From positions 1,674,001-1,738,000 of the forward strand of contig NZ_JAMZEC010000001.1 in NCBI RefSeq assembly GCF_024172185.1: a DNA stretch of 64,000 nucleotides. The letters are read 5' to 3'. The notes beneath the pieces were generated by a model. The model did not search any database and was not told the origin of the DNA. It was given only the letters and a program-made list of their open reading frames with translations. The DNA comes from Nonomuraea roseoviolacea subsp. carminata (GTDB taxonomy: Bacteria; Actinomycetota; Actinomycetes; Streptosporangiales; Streptosporangiaceae). A program made the translations under genes and the position numbers. Numbering within the stretch: the stretch's first letter is position 1; each line of letters starts with the position of its first letter. Below, one piece after another: positions 8,363 through 18,875 of the stretch.

Positions 8363-10210
8363 TCAGATGAGCGCGTGCGGCTCCGCCGAGCCGTACTCGA
8401 CCAGGTGGGCGGCGCCCAGCAGCCAGCGGTCCTCGTCGCGCACCCGTACGTACCCGAAACGGTCGGCCGAGAAGACCTTGACCCCGTCGGCGCGGCAGCG
8501 GCGCATGAGCACGTCGTCCCAGCCGTCGGTGAGGTCGGCGAAGCCGAGCTGGCGCAGGGTGTTGCGGCGGGCCAGCAGCGTGGCGCCGGCCACCTCCGGC
8601 AGGTACGTGTACTCGGCCTCGGGCTGCTTGAGCAGCGTGGCCTGCGGCTTGCGCAGGTGGGTGTAGTAGGCGGCCTTGCCGACGATGTCGGCCGTGCTGA
8701 ACAGGAACGCGCGGCGCAGGTCGGCGAGGTAGTGCATGCCGTAGACGTCGCGCGGGTCCATGACGCCCACGAGGTCGGCCTCGCACAGGTCGAGGCCGCG
8801 GCCGAGCATGGCCCCCGCCGACAGCGACGGGTCGAGGTGGCGGAAGACGACCTCGACGTCGGGCACGACGTCGGCGGCGCGCTGCTCGGCCTCGGGCGGC
8901 CCGAACACGATGAGCTGGGCCGGCCGCACCGACTGCCGGGCGACCTGGGCGAGCGCGTGCTCCAGCAGGAAGCGGTCGAGGATCGGCAGCAGCAGCGAGA
9001 CCTCCAGGGTGGCCCGGGCGCTGGGCAGGCCGATCCGCTCCAGCAGGTCGTCGATCCGCTCGGTCATGGTGCCGCCCTCGTAGGCGCGGCGCAGGGCGAC
9101 GTGGGCGCGGCGGGTGTCGGCCGTGTCGCCGATGGGGGTGCCGCAGGCGGCGATCTCCGCGAGCCGCCACGGTGGGGTGCCGGGCGGGCAGTCGACGGCG
9201 GCCGGCCAGCGGTAGGAGGTGAGCACGTCGGGGTAGGCCAGGTGGCCGGGCAGGAGCTGCTCCAGGGTGAGCACCCGGTCGATGCGCCCGCCGGACAGCG
9301 GGATGGGGTTGTGCACCCGCGGCTGGACGCCGAAGGACAGGCGCGGCCAGCCGGTGGCGGGGTCGGCGCTGAAGCGGTGCTCGAACAGCGCGGCGGCGGC
9401 CCGGTAGGGGGCCACGTCGCCGCCCGTGTGCCAGAACACCGTGCGGATGCCCCGCTCGGCGCACCAGGCGAGCAGCGCCCGCAGGCCCTCGCCGGGCTCG
9501 CCGGTGATCTCCTCGGCCCACGGGCCGCCCTTGACCGACTCGACGACGAGCAGGTGCGGCACCTCCTGCGGGAGGACCCGGGCGAAGTCGCGCGGGGTGA
9601 AGCCGGTCGTCTGCCGCCACTCGTAGCGCAGCAGCGCCTCGGCGTGCGGGTCGGCGATCACCGCGGCGGTGAGGTGGGGGCGGGTGTTGGGGCCGGTCGG
9701 TATCCGGTACGGCTTGAGCTTGAAGGAGTGGCCGCCGAGCGTGCGGGTGGAGCTGGTGGCCTGGTAGGCGGCGCCGGGACGCTCGTCCTTGGCCCGCTGG
9801 ACGGCGACCGGCCGGCGCTTGGGCGCGGTGGGCCGCTTGACCGGCTTGGCCGCGCCCTTGAGGCCCTTGGCGAGCAGGACGGGGTTGCTCTTGCCGCTCC
9901 TGATGGCGTCGCCGAGGCGGTTCCAGCGGGCGACCTTGATGGAGGACAGCTTCCAGTTGGCGACCTCGGCCTGGTAGCGCTGCTCGGCGAGGTCCTTGCG
10001 CAGCTTCTCGGCGGCGGCGCGCTCGTCCGCCAGCAGCTCCTCGGCCTCGGCCAGCCGGTCGGCCAGCGCCTTGGCCTCCGCGGCGCTCCGCTCGGCCTCG
10101 GCCAGGCGCGCCTGGGCCGCGTCGAGCAGCCGGGCCAGCTCGGCCGCGTGCTCCGCCTGGGCGATCGCGTCACGCAGCGCGCGCCTCGTGCTCTCCAGCT
10201 CAGTGCTCAC
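8363..10210 (-). CDS. Large glycosyltransferase with N-terminal coiled coil
   Basis: A 615-residue protein from GTG with GGAGG 6 bp upstream. Residues 1-90 are a strongly charged coiled coil (AEAERSAAEAKALADRLAEAEELL). Residues about 180-400 resemble CgeB-like glycosyltransferases (IRTVFWHTGGD). The C-terminal 200 residues are GT-A like (SLLLPILDRFLLEHAL, then ADLVGVMDPRDVYG as the likely metal-binding motif). It probably builds a cell-wall or surface glycan at the cytoplasmic membrane. It is divergent from the asparagine-synthase-like gene across a 68-bp promoter with a palindrome. The acceptor is unknown. Confidence 0.7.
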   Translation of the reverse strand: MSTELESTRRALRDAIAQAEHAAELARLLDAAQARLAEAERSAAEAKALADRLAEAEELLADERAAAEKLRKDLAEQRYQAEVANWKLSSIKVARWNRLGDAIRSGKSNPVLLAKGLKGAAKPVKRPTAPKRRPVAVQRAKDERPGAAYQATSSTRTLGGHSFKLKPYRIPTGPNTRPHLTAAVIADPHAEALLRYEWRQTTGFTPRDFARVLPQEVPHLLVVESVKGGPWAEEITGEPGEGLRALLAWCAERGIRTVFWHTGGDVAPYRAAAALFEHRFSADPATGWPRLSFGVQPRVHNPIPLSGGRIDRVLTLEQLLPGHLAYPDVLTSYRWPAAVDCPPGTPPWRLAEIAACGTPIGDTADTRRAHVALRRAYEGGTMTERIDDLLERIGLPSARATLEVSLLLPILDRFLLEHALAQVARQSVRPAQLIVFGPPEAEQRAADVVPDVEVVFRHLDPSLSAGAMLGRGLDLCEADLVGVMDPRDVYGMHYLADLRRAFLFSTADIVGKAAYYTHLRKPQATLLKQPEAEYTYLPEVAGATLLARRNTLRQLGFADLTDGWDDVLMRRCRADGVKVFSADRFGYVRVRDEDRWLLGAAHLVEYGSAEPHALI

Positions 10211-10220
10211 CAGACCTCCG

Positions 10221-10237
10221 TTTGCCAGCCGGGCAAA
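10221..10237. promoter_or_regulatory. Palindrome in divergent promoter
   Basis: TTTGCC at 10221-10226 and GGCAAA at 10232-10237 with a 5-bp spacer, between the divergent GTG starts at 10210 and 10279. Candidate operator; no adjacent regulator is known to bind it. Confidence 0.35.
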
Positions 10238-10278
10238 GGATACTCTTCTGCGGAAGCGTCTCGAAGGGATGAGATCCG

Positions 10279-11919
10279 GTGCAGTTCAACGTGCGGCCCT
10301 ACGTCTGCGGCGCTCTCGGCCGGATCGACCCCGTCGTGCTGGGCAAGCTCACGGGGGCCGGGCCGCGGGTGCGGCCGGCCCTGCAGGCGAACGGGGCCGC
10401 GCTGCTCAGCTCGGCGCCGCTGCCGCCGTACCACCGCGGTGAGGGCTCGTTCGCGTTCGCCTGGGGCGAGCGCAGGCCGTCCGGCGCCCCGGAGGGCGGC
10501 TGGATGGCGGTGGCGGAGACGTACGAGACGCCGGGCCTGATCGGCGCGGGCGAGCGGGTCACGCTGCACGCCGGGGCGCTCGGCCTGGTCGACGTCTACT
10601 ACGTGCGGCTGGGCGAGGCCGTCTACTTCTCGTCGCTGATCCAGCCGCTGCTGGCGCTGGTGCCGGTGGAGATCGACTGGGCGGCGTGGGCGTCGATCAT
10701 CCAGGTGACGTTCCCGCTGGGCGAGGCCACGCCGTTCGCGGGGATCAGCCGGCTGCCCGGGTCGGGCGCGCTGGTCTTCGACCAGGGGCGGCTGGCCACG
10801 GAGCGGCGGCTGCCGCGCTGGCTGCGCGGCGAGCCGTACGAGACGTGGATCAGCGCCGGCGAGCTGCTGGAGATCCTGCACGAGGTCTACAAGGACTACG
10901 AGGGCCGCAGGCTGCTCGTGCCGGTCAGCGGCGGCTACGACTCGCGGCTGCTGTGCGCGGTGGCCGTGGCGCGCGGCGCCGACGTGGAGTCGTGGACGAC
11001 GAGCCCGGACGACGGCACCGACACCGACATCGCGTTCGCGCGGGCGATCACGCGGGAGCTGCGCGTCCCGCACCGGGTGATCACGCAGGACCCGGCCGCC
11101 TACCCCGGCGACGCCCGCGAGGTGGCGCGCCGGCTTGAGTACCTGACGCCGCACCACGCCTGGTACGCGCCGTTCGCCAAGGAGGTCCACGGGGCCGGGC
11201 GGACGCTGATCGACGGGCTGGCGGGCGGCCCGCTGCTGAAGAACTTCATGGTCAGCGGCGCCGCGCTGGAGGCCACGTCGCAGGCGGAGCGCTCGGCCGC
11301 GGTGCTGCGCTCGCTGAGCCTGGGCGAGCCGTCGCGGCCGTTCCTGTCGCAGCGGGCGCACGAGTGGATCGAGGAGACGGTCCGGGAGCAGTTCGCCGCC
11401 GCGACCTCGATGCTCCACGGGCACCGGGCCGAGCTGCCGCTGTCGGTGCTGCACACGCGCACCGTGCGCGGCATCGCGCGCTCGGCGGTCAATCTGGTGG
11501 GGCCCGAGGCGTCGTTCGCGGCCCCGTTCATCCATCCCGACTTCTTCGACGCGGCGCTGTCGGTGGGCGTGGCCCGCAAGGACCAGGGCCGCTTCTACCG
11601 GGAGCTGCTGCACGCGGCCAACCCGCGCGTGGCGGCGCTGCCGTCCACCAACGTGGTCAAGCAGCCGCTGCAGCGGGTCCCGCTGCGCTCCACGGCCGCC
11701 CCCGCGCGGGCCTACGCGCACCAGATGCTGCAGACGGTCGCCGAGCGGGTGCCGGCGCTGCTGTCGGAGGAGCTGCACGAGGTGGTGTGGGGCGGCCCCG
11801 ACGCGCTCACGCGCTTCGGCGGGTGGAACGACCGGTTCTGGGTGCGCGGCCTGGTGCTGCTGGGCCTCTGGCTGAACGACTTCGAGAGCGATCTCGGCGA
11901 GCTGGCGCCACCTTTCTAG
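10279..11919 (+). CDS. Asparagine synthetase-related amidotransferase-like protein
   Basis: A 546-residue protein. The PP-loop of the N-type ATP pyrophosphatase fold, VPVSGGYDSRLL, is near residue 214, followed by DGTDTDIAFARAIT. This marks AMP activation of a carboxyl group. The N-terminal part (residues 1-180) resembles the glutaminase-like half of AsnB, but it begins MQFN with no Cys2, so glutamine hydrolysis is unlikely. Such degenerate AsnB-like proteins often sit in surface-glycan or secondary-metabolite loci. It pairs with the divergent glycosyltransferase, suggesting amidation or amide bonding of a glycan (inference). Confidence 0.72.
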   Translation: MQFNVRPYVCGALGRIDPVVLGKLTGAGPRVRPALQANGAALLSSAPLPPYHRGEGSFAFAWGERRPSGAPEGGWMAVAETYETPGLIGAGERVTLHAGALGLVDVYYVRLGEAVYFSSLIQPLLALVPVEIDWAAWASIIQVTFPLGEATPFAGISRLPGSGALVFDQGRLATERRLPRWLRGEPYETWISAGELLEILHEVYKDYEGRRLLVPVSGGYDSRLLCAVAVARGADVESWTTSPDDGTDTDIAFARAITRELRVPHRVITQDPAAYPGDAREVARRLEYLTPHHAWYAPFAKEVHGAGRTLIDGLAGGPLLKNFMVSGAALEATSQAERSAAVLRSLSLGEPSRPFLSQRAHEWIEETVREQFAAATSMLHGHRAELPLSVLHTRTVRGIARSAVNLVGPEASFAAPFIHPDFFDAALSVGVARKDQGRFYRELLHAANPRVAALPSTNVVKQPLQRVPLRSTAAPARAYAHQMLQTVAERVPALLSEELHEVVWGGPDALTRFGGWNDRFWVRGLVLLGLWLNDFESDLGELAPPF

Positions 11920-12196
11920 GCATCACGCTTTCCAGATGAACGCCCGGTAACAGGACGATTACATCTCGATCTCCAGGGGTAGAACGAGATCACAGCACAA
12001 CCGGGTTCCGGAAAGCCAAGGGGCTGGTAGTGTTCGGCCCGTAAGCGCCGCACAAGCGGGCAGCGGATCACAAATCCGGGCCCGTCGAGGGCATGGGGTT
12101 CGCAGGGATGACGTCCCCAGGCGGCGCGGTCACCTACTGACAACGCCGGGGAACCGGTGACTCCGTCCTGCCCACATCTCCTTCTGTGAGCGACAC
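11920..12196 (+). promoter_or_regulatory. Upstream region of treS
   Basis: 277 bp with no gene. It contains short inverted repeats (CGGAT/ATCCG around 12063-12077; GCCCG/CGGGC around 12039-12063), so the transcript may be structured. I do not recognise a known riboswitch. It presumably holds the treS promoter. Confidence 0.3.
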
Positions 12197-13882
<1,686 letters not shown>

Positions 13883-13903
13883 ACCGCGCGGCGTAGGAGG
13901 GGA

Positions 13904-13937
13904 CAGGTGCCGGTCACCGTGTGGCGACCGGCACCTG
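13904..13937. terminator. Terminator between treS and the FtsX permease
   Basis: Perfect 12-bp arms CAGGTGCCGGTC (13904-13915) and GACCGGCACCTG (13926-13937) with a 10-base loop. The right arm lies inside the last codons of the convergent permease gene. Likely bidirectional. Confidence 0.75.
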
Positions 13938-16217
13938 CGCGCGTGCGGCCCGCCGGGCGGGGATGAGCGCCACCGCGAGCGAGGCCCCCACCGCCATGAG
14001 CACGGCCAGGATCATGGTCAGCGCCGACGGGGAACGGCCGATCCCGGCCCCCACTCCGCTCGTGTGCCCCTGCAGGTCGATCAGGCCCGTCACCATCGAC
14101 ACCCCGGCCGCCGCGCCCACGGCGACGCCCACGACGACGAGCAGGCCGGTGCCCGTGACGAGCGTGGCCATGACCTGCCGGGGCGTCAGCCCCATGGCCT
14201 TGAGCACGGCCAGGTCGAAGGCGTGGTCGCGCAGGCCCAGCGCGCTGGCCGTCAGCAGGTTGGCCAGGCCGATCAGCGCGAGCACGACGATCAGGGCCAC
14301 GATCACCACCCGGATCACCGAGAGCCGGTCGGCCGGGTTGACCACCCGCTGCACGTCGAGGCTCTCCCCCGACGCGGCCAGCAGCCGGGCCCGCACCTCG
14401 CCCGGGTCGGCGCCGGGGCGCAGCGCCAGCGCGTAGTACTCCGGCGGCACCGCGTCCTTGGCGGCCAGGCTGTCGAGACCCACCGACAGCACCTCGCCGT
14501 CGAGGTCGGGCTCGACCGCGCGGCCGACGATGCGCACGATGAGCGGCGAGCCGCCCACGGTGAGCCGCACGCGGTCGCCGATCCGCGCGCCCAGCAGGTC
14601 GAGCAGACCCTGCCCGGCCAGGGCCTCGCCGGGCCTGGCGAACATGCGTCCCTCGACCACGGGGAACGGGTACGGCGCGGTGGTGCTGCCGAGCGCCCGC
14701 ACCCGCACGGAGCGGGCCTCGCCGGGCGCCAGGGCGTTGACGTCGGTGCCCGGGTAGACGGCGCACACGCCGGGGTCACGGGCCGCGATGCGCTCGGCCT
14801 GCGACGACTCCAGCTTGCCGGGGCGTACGTACAGGGAGGCGTGCTGGCCGACCTGCTCCGGATGGCTGAGGAAGTTGTCGAGCGTGGACCACACGCCCAG
14901 CCCGATCGTGATCATCATCATCGGCACGGCCAGCCCGAACGCGGTCAGGAACGCCGGCAGCCGCCGGGTGAAGGCGTCGCGGGTGCCGAGGACCAGGGCG
15001 GGCGGCAGCCGTACGAGCAGGGCCAGGCGGGCCAGGCGCGACAGGTGGCCGCGCGGCGGGGCGGCCGGGACGTCGGGGATGGGCGGCGTGCGCCCGCCGC
15101 GCCAGGCAGGCAGCCCCACGGCGGCCAGCACGACGAGCGCGGTGCCGCCGACGATGGCCAGCACCGGGACGGGGGCGACGGACGTGGCGCCGAGCACGGC
15201 GACGGTGCCCGCCCACCCGGCCACGGCGCCGAGCGCGATGCCGAGCAGGGCGAGCGCCCCGTGCTCGGCGAGCAGCAGCAGCGTCACCTGGCCGCTGGTG
15301 AAGCCCATGGACTTGAGCGTCGCCAGGTCGCGGAGCTGGCCGAGCACCCGGCCGCCGGCCGCGTTGGCCAGGGCGAGCGCGGCGGCGACCATGCCGACCA
15401 CGCCGAACAGCGCGAGCAGCGTGCCGAGCAGCCGGTTGTCGAGCTCCATGGCCGCCCGCACCTCGCGCCAGGTGTAGACGCGCTGGAGCTGGTCCTCCAG
15501 CGTGACGACGACGCGCTGCGAGACGATCTGCGCCGCCTCCGGGTCGGACAGGCGCAGCCCGGTCACCCACTCGCTGCGGCCGAGCATCGGCTCGATCCGG
15601 TCGAGCATGGACGGCAGCACCCAGGCCAGGCCGGGCGTCCACTGGGGGTAGAAGCCCTGGTCGGCTGAGTCGGCGATGCCGCGTACGTACAGGGTGTGGC
15701 GCTCGCCGCTGAGCGCGATGACCGTGAACGACGAGCCGGGCCGCAGGCGCAGCGCGGTCGCGAACGAGCGCTCGACCACGACGCCGTCGAGCTGGGACGC
15801 GTCGAGCCACCTGCCCTCGGTGACGACGGGCCGGGCGACCTGCGGGGCCTGCGAGGGCAGCGCGCGCAGCCCCGCGGGCTCCTTCTTGCCGCCGAGCGCG
15901 ACGGTGACGGGCGCCGACCGGTAGGGCCCGGCGACGCTGGTGACGCCGTCGATGGCGCCGATCTCGTCCGGCGGGCGGTCCCTGGTGTAGAGCCACACGT
16001 GGGCGCCGTTGGTCTGGGCGAACAGGCTGCGCCACGGGTTGGTGCCGTCCTCCAGGAGGGTGACGGCGGCGATGAGGGCGGCCACGATGCCGGCCACGAG
16101 CAGCACGGTCAGGACCGCCTGGCCCTTCCTGGCCCGCAGGTCGGCCGCGATCCACCGCGTCCCGGCCCGGACCGTGCTCATACCGGTGCTCATACCGGGG
16201 CTCATGCCGGCGCTCAT
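13914..16217 (-). CDS. FtsX/MacB-family ABC transporter permease
   Basis: About 767 residues with two FtsX blocks. There is one N-terminal membrane segment (VLTVLLVAGIVAALIAAVTLL), a large extracytoplasmic domain, then transmembrane clusters around residues 265-370 and again at the C-terminus. This is the duplicated MacB/LolE-like permease layout common in actinomycete exporters. Four in-frame ATGs occur every 12 bp at the start (MSxG repeats), so the N-terminus could begin at 16217, 16205, 16193 or 16181. It follows the ATPase and PadR genes in one operon. The cargo is unknown, perhaps a peptide, lipid or drug. Confidence 0.85.
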   Translation of the reverse strand: MSAGMSPGMSTGMSTVRAGTRWIAADLRARKGQAVLTVLLVAGIVAALIAAVTLLEDGTNPWRSLFAQTNGAHVWLYTRDRPPDEIGAIDGVTSVAGPYRSAPVTVALGGKKEPAGLRALPSQAPQVARPVVTEGRWLDASQLDGVVVERSFATALRLRPGSSFTVIALSGERHTLYVRGIADSADQGFYPQWTPGLAWVLPSMLDRIEPMLGRSEWVTGLRLSDPEAAQIVSQRVVVTLEDQLQRVYTWREVRAAMELDNRLLGTLLALFGVVGMVAAALALANAAGGRVLGQLRDLATLKSMGFTSGQVTLLLLAEHGALALLGIALGAVAGWAGTVAVLGATSVAPVPVLAIVGGTALVVLAAVGLPAWRGGRTPPIPDVPAAPPRGHLSRLARLALLVRLPPALVLGTRDAFTRRLPAFLTAFGLAVPMMMITIGLGVWSTLDNFLSHPEQVGQHASLYVRPGKLESSQAERIAARDPGVCAVYPGTDVNALAPGEARSVRVRALGSTTAPYPFPVVEGRMFARPGEALAGQGLLDLLGARIGDRVRLTVGGSPLIVRIVGRAVEPDLDGEVLSVGLDSLAAKDAVPPEYYALALRPGADPGEVRARLLAASGESLDVQRVVNPADRLSVIRVVIVALIVVLALIGLANLLTASALGLRDHAFDLAVLKAMGLTPRQVMATLVTGTGLLVVVGVAVGAAAGVSMVTGLIDLQGHTSGVGAGIGRSPSALTMILAVLMAVGASLAVALIPARRAARAQVPVATR
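16181..16217 (-). repeat. Fourfold 12-bp start-codon repeat in the FtsX permease
   Basis: Reading the minus strand, ATGAGC recurs at 16217, 16205, 16193 and 16181, encoding MSAG-MSPG-MSTG-MST. Each unit supplies a candidate start codon. Confidence 0.8.
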
Positions 16218-16257
16218 CGGGCGCGCCTCCGGCTGCTCGGCGCGGGCTTGCAGGTGC

Positions 16258-16985
<728 letters not shown>

Positions 16986-16989
<4 letters not shown>

Positions 16990-17492
16990 GCGAGGTCCTC
17001 CTGGCAGCGCTCCAGCCAGTCGAGGTCGGCCTGCAGGTGCAGCATGGCGCCCTCGATGAGGAGCCCGGCCACCCGGTCGCGGGGGTCGGTGCGGGAGAGG
17101 AGGTCGTTCAGGTCGGCCATGAGGGAAAGATAGTGCCGCCGCTGGCGGCTGATGAGAGCCATGCGGTCGGCGATGCCGGTGAGGGGCGCGAGGACGAGCT
17201 TCATGAAGAACTCGTCGCGCACGCGCGGCCCCTCGGTGGGCTCCTCGACCCACGCCACCAGCGAGTCGCGGCCCTTGGCGGTCAGGTAGTAGACCTTCTT
17301 GTTCGGCCGGTTGGACTGCTCGACGTCGACGGCCCTGACCAGGCCGTCCTTCTCCAGCCTGCCGAGCGTGACGTATATCTGGCCGATGTTGGGGGAAGGG
17401 TAGGCGGACCCGAAGGTCTGCTCCAGTGCCTGCTTCAGCTCGTAGCCGTGCGCCGGCTCCTTCGCCAGCAGGGCCAGCAGGTGAGGCCGCAC
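16986..17492 (-). CDS. PadR-family transcriptional regulator
   Basis: 168 residues from GTG 17492 with a G-rich Shine-Dalgarno just upstream. N-terminal winged helix (LLALLAKEPAHGYELKQAL, then PSPNIGQIYVTLGRLEKDGLV) and a C-terminal dimerisation helix (LDWLERCQEDL), as in class s1 PadR proteins. It is the first gene of the exporter operon, so it probably represses it until a ligand, often a drug or phenolic, binds. A palindrome 66 bp upstream is the likely operator. Confidence 0.9.
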
Positions 17493-17509
17493 GCCTCACC
17501 CCCCTTCCC

Positions 17510-17576
17510 CGTTACGTGAGCGTTACGTGCCCATCCGTTGACCTCCACATTACTCATATGCATAACATGAATGCAT
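17510..17576. promoter_or_regulatory. Candidate PadR operator and direct repeats
   Basis: ATGCAT at 17558-17563 and 17571-17576 form a symmetric 19-bp site, similar in type to PadR operators. A second element is the direct repeat CGTTACGTG at 17510-17518 and 17521-17529, 11 bp apart, one helical turn. Both lie between padR and the sugar-binding lipoprotein gene, which diverge from this region. Confidence 0.5.
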
Positions 17577-17620
17577 CTACCTAACACGTATGTAATCCCG
17601 AGAAACGTGGAGGTAACAGG

Positions 17621-18868
17621 GTGCTTCGCCCCGTTCCGATCGTGCTGGCCCTCTTGTTGGCGGCCGGTTGCGCCGGGACGGGCGACGAGGGCGGTGGCGA
17701 CACCGGGACCGGCGGCACGGGTCCCATCACGTTCGCCACCGGGCGCGACACCACGGCGTACCTGCAACCCCTGCTGGATCGCTGGAACCAGGCCCACCCG
17801 GCCGAGAAGGTGACGCTGCTCGAACTGCCCGAGGCCGCCGACGAGCAGCGCGCTCAGATGGTGGCCAACCTCCAGGCCCGCAGCAGCCGGTACGACGTGC
17901 TCGGACTGGATGTGGTGTGGACCGCGGAGTTCGCGGACAACGGCTGGATCATCCCCCTGGAGCGCGGGCTCTTCCCGCTCGACAGGTTCCTGCCGACGGC
18001 CGTCGAGACCGCGGTCTACAAAGACAAGCTCTGGGCGGTCCCGTACACGACCAACGCGGGGCTTCTCTACTACCGCACCGACCTCGTGAAGAAGCCGCCC
18101 AGAACCTGGGCGGAGCTCCGCGAGCAGGCGCAAGCAGTCACGAAAAAGCATGACATCGAGGGTTACGCCGGGCAGTTCCTCGCCTACGAGGGGCTGACCG
18201 TCAACTTCACCGAGGCCGTGCAGTCCGCGGGCGGGCAGGTCGTCAGCCCCGACGGCACGAAGGTGACGCTCGACCCGGCCAAGGCGAGCACCGCGCTGGA
18301 GTTCCTCCAGCGGGGGCTGCGCGAGGGCTGGATCCCCAAGGAGTCGCTCACCTACAAGGAGGAGGAGACCCGCCTGGCCTTCCAGGAGGGCAGGCTCGCC
18401 TTCGCCCGCAACTGGCCGCACGCCTACGGCCCGGCCATCGGGCGGCTCGGCGGCAAGGTCGGCGTCACGCGGCTGCCCGGGCTGGACGGTCCCGGCTCCA
18501 GCACGCTCGGCGGCGCCAACCTGGCCGTCAGCGCCTCCTCCAAGCACCAGCAGACAGCGCAGGAGTTCATCCGGTACTTCACGGGCCTGGACAACGAGCG
18601 CCGGGTCCTCACCGAGGGGTCCTTCCCGCCGGTGTGGACCGAGCTGTACGACGATCCCGAGCTGATCAGGCGCTTCCCGTACCTGCCCGTGCTCAAGGAG
18701 AGCATCCTCGCCGCCAAGCTCCGGCCGGCGAGTCCCACCTACAACCAGCTGAGCCTGGTGATCGCCAGTTCGGTCGCCAAGGCCATCAGCCCTCCCTTCA
18801 CCGAGTCCGCCGACGACGTCGCGGCCTCGATGAGATCCGAACTCGAAGAGATCATCAGAACCCAGTGA
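17621..18868 (+). CDS. Sugar ABC transporter substrate-binding lipoprotein (ThuE/LpqY-like)
   Basis: 415 residues from GTG with GGAGG 8 bp upstream. Signal peptide with lipobox LAAGC (lipid-modified Cys17), a GT-rich linker, then a family-1 solute-binding fold (TFATGRDTTAYLQPLLDRWNQ; KDKLWAVPYTTNAGLLYYRTDL; FARNWPHAYG). Related proteins bind trehalose or maltose-type sugars; the ligand here is not proven. It is followed after 7 bp by a second binding protein, then two permeases. Confidence 0.85.
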   Translation: MLRPVPIVLALLLAAGCAGTGDEGGGDTGTGGTGPITFATGRDTTAYLQPLLDRWNQAHPAEKVTLLELPEAADEQRAQMVANLQARSSRYDVLGLDVVWTAEFADNGWIIPLERGLFPLDRFLPTAVETAVYKDKLWAVPYTTNAGLLYYRTDLVKKPPRTWAELREQAQAVTKKHDIEGYAGQFLAYEGLTVNFTEAVQSAGGQVVSPDGTKVTLDPAKASTALEFLQRGLREGWIPKESLTYKEEETRLAFQEGRLAFARNWPHAYGPAIGRLGGKVGVTRLPGLDGPGSSTLGGANLAVSASSKHQQTAQEFIRYFTGLDNERRVLTEGSFPPVWTELYDDPELIRRFPYLPVLKESILAAKLRPASPTYNQLSLVIASSVAKAISPPFTESADDVAASMRSELEEIIRTQ

Positions 18869-18875
18869 GGAAGTC

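Noticed and set aside
11920..12196. Possible ydaO-type or other riboswitch upstream of treS (GGGGAACCGG present)
   Set aside because: Only one short motif fits; the remaining conserved parts and order are missing.
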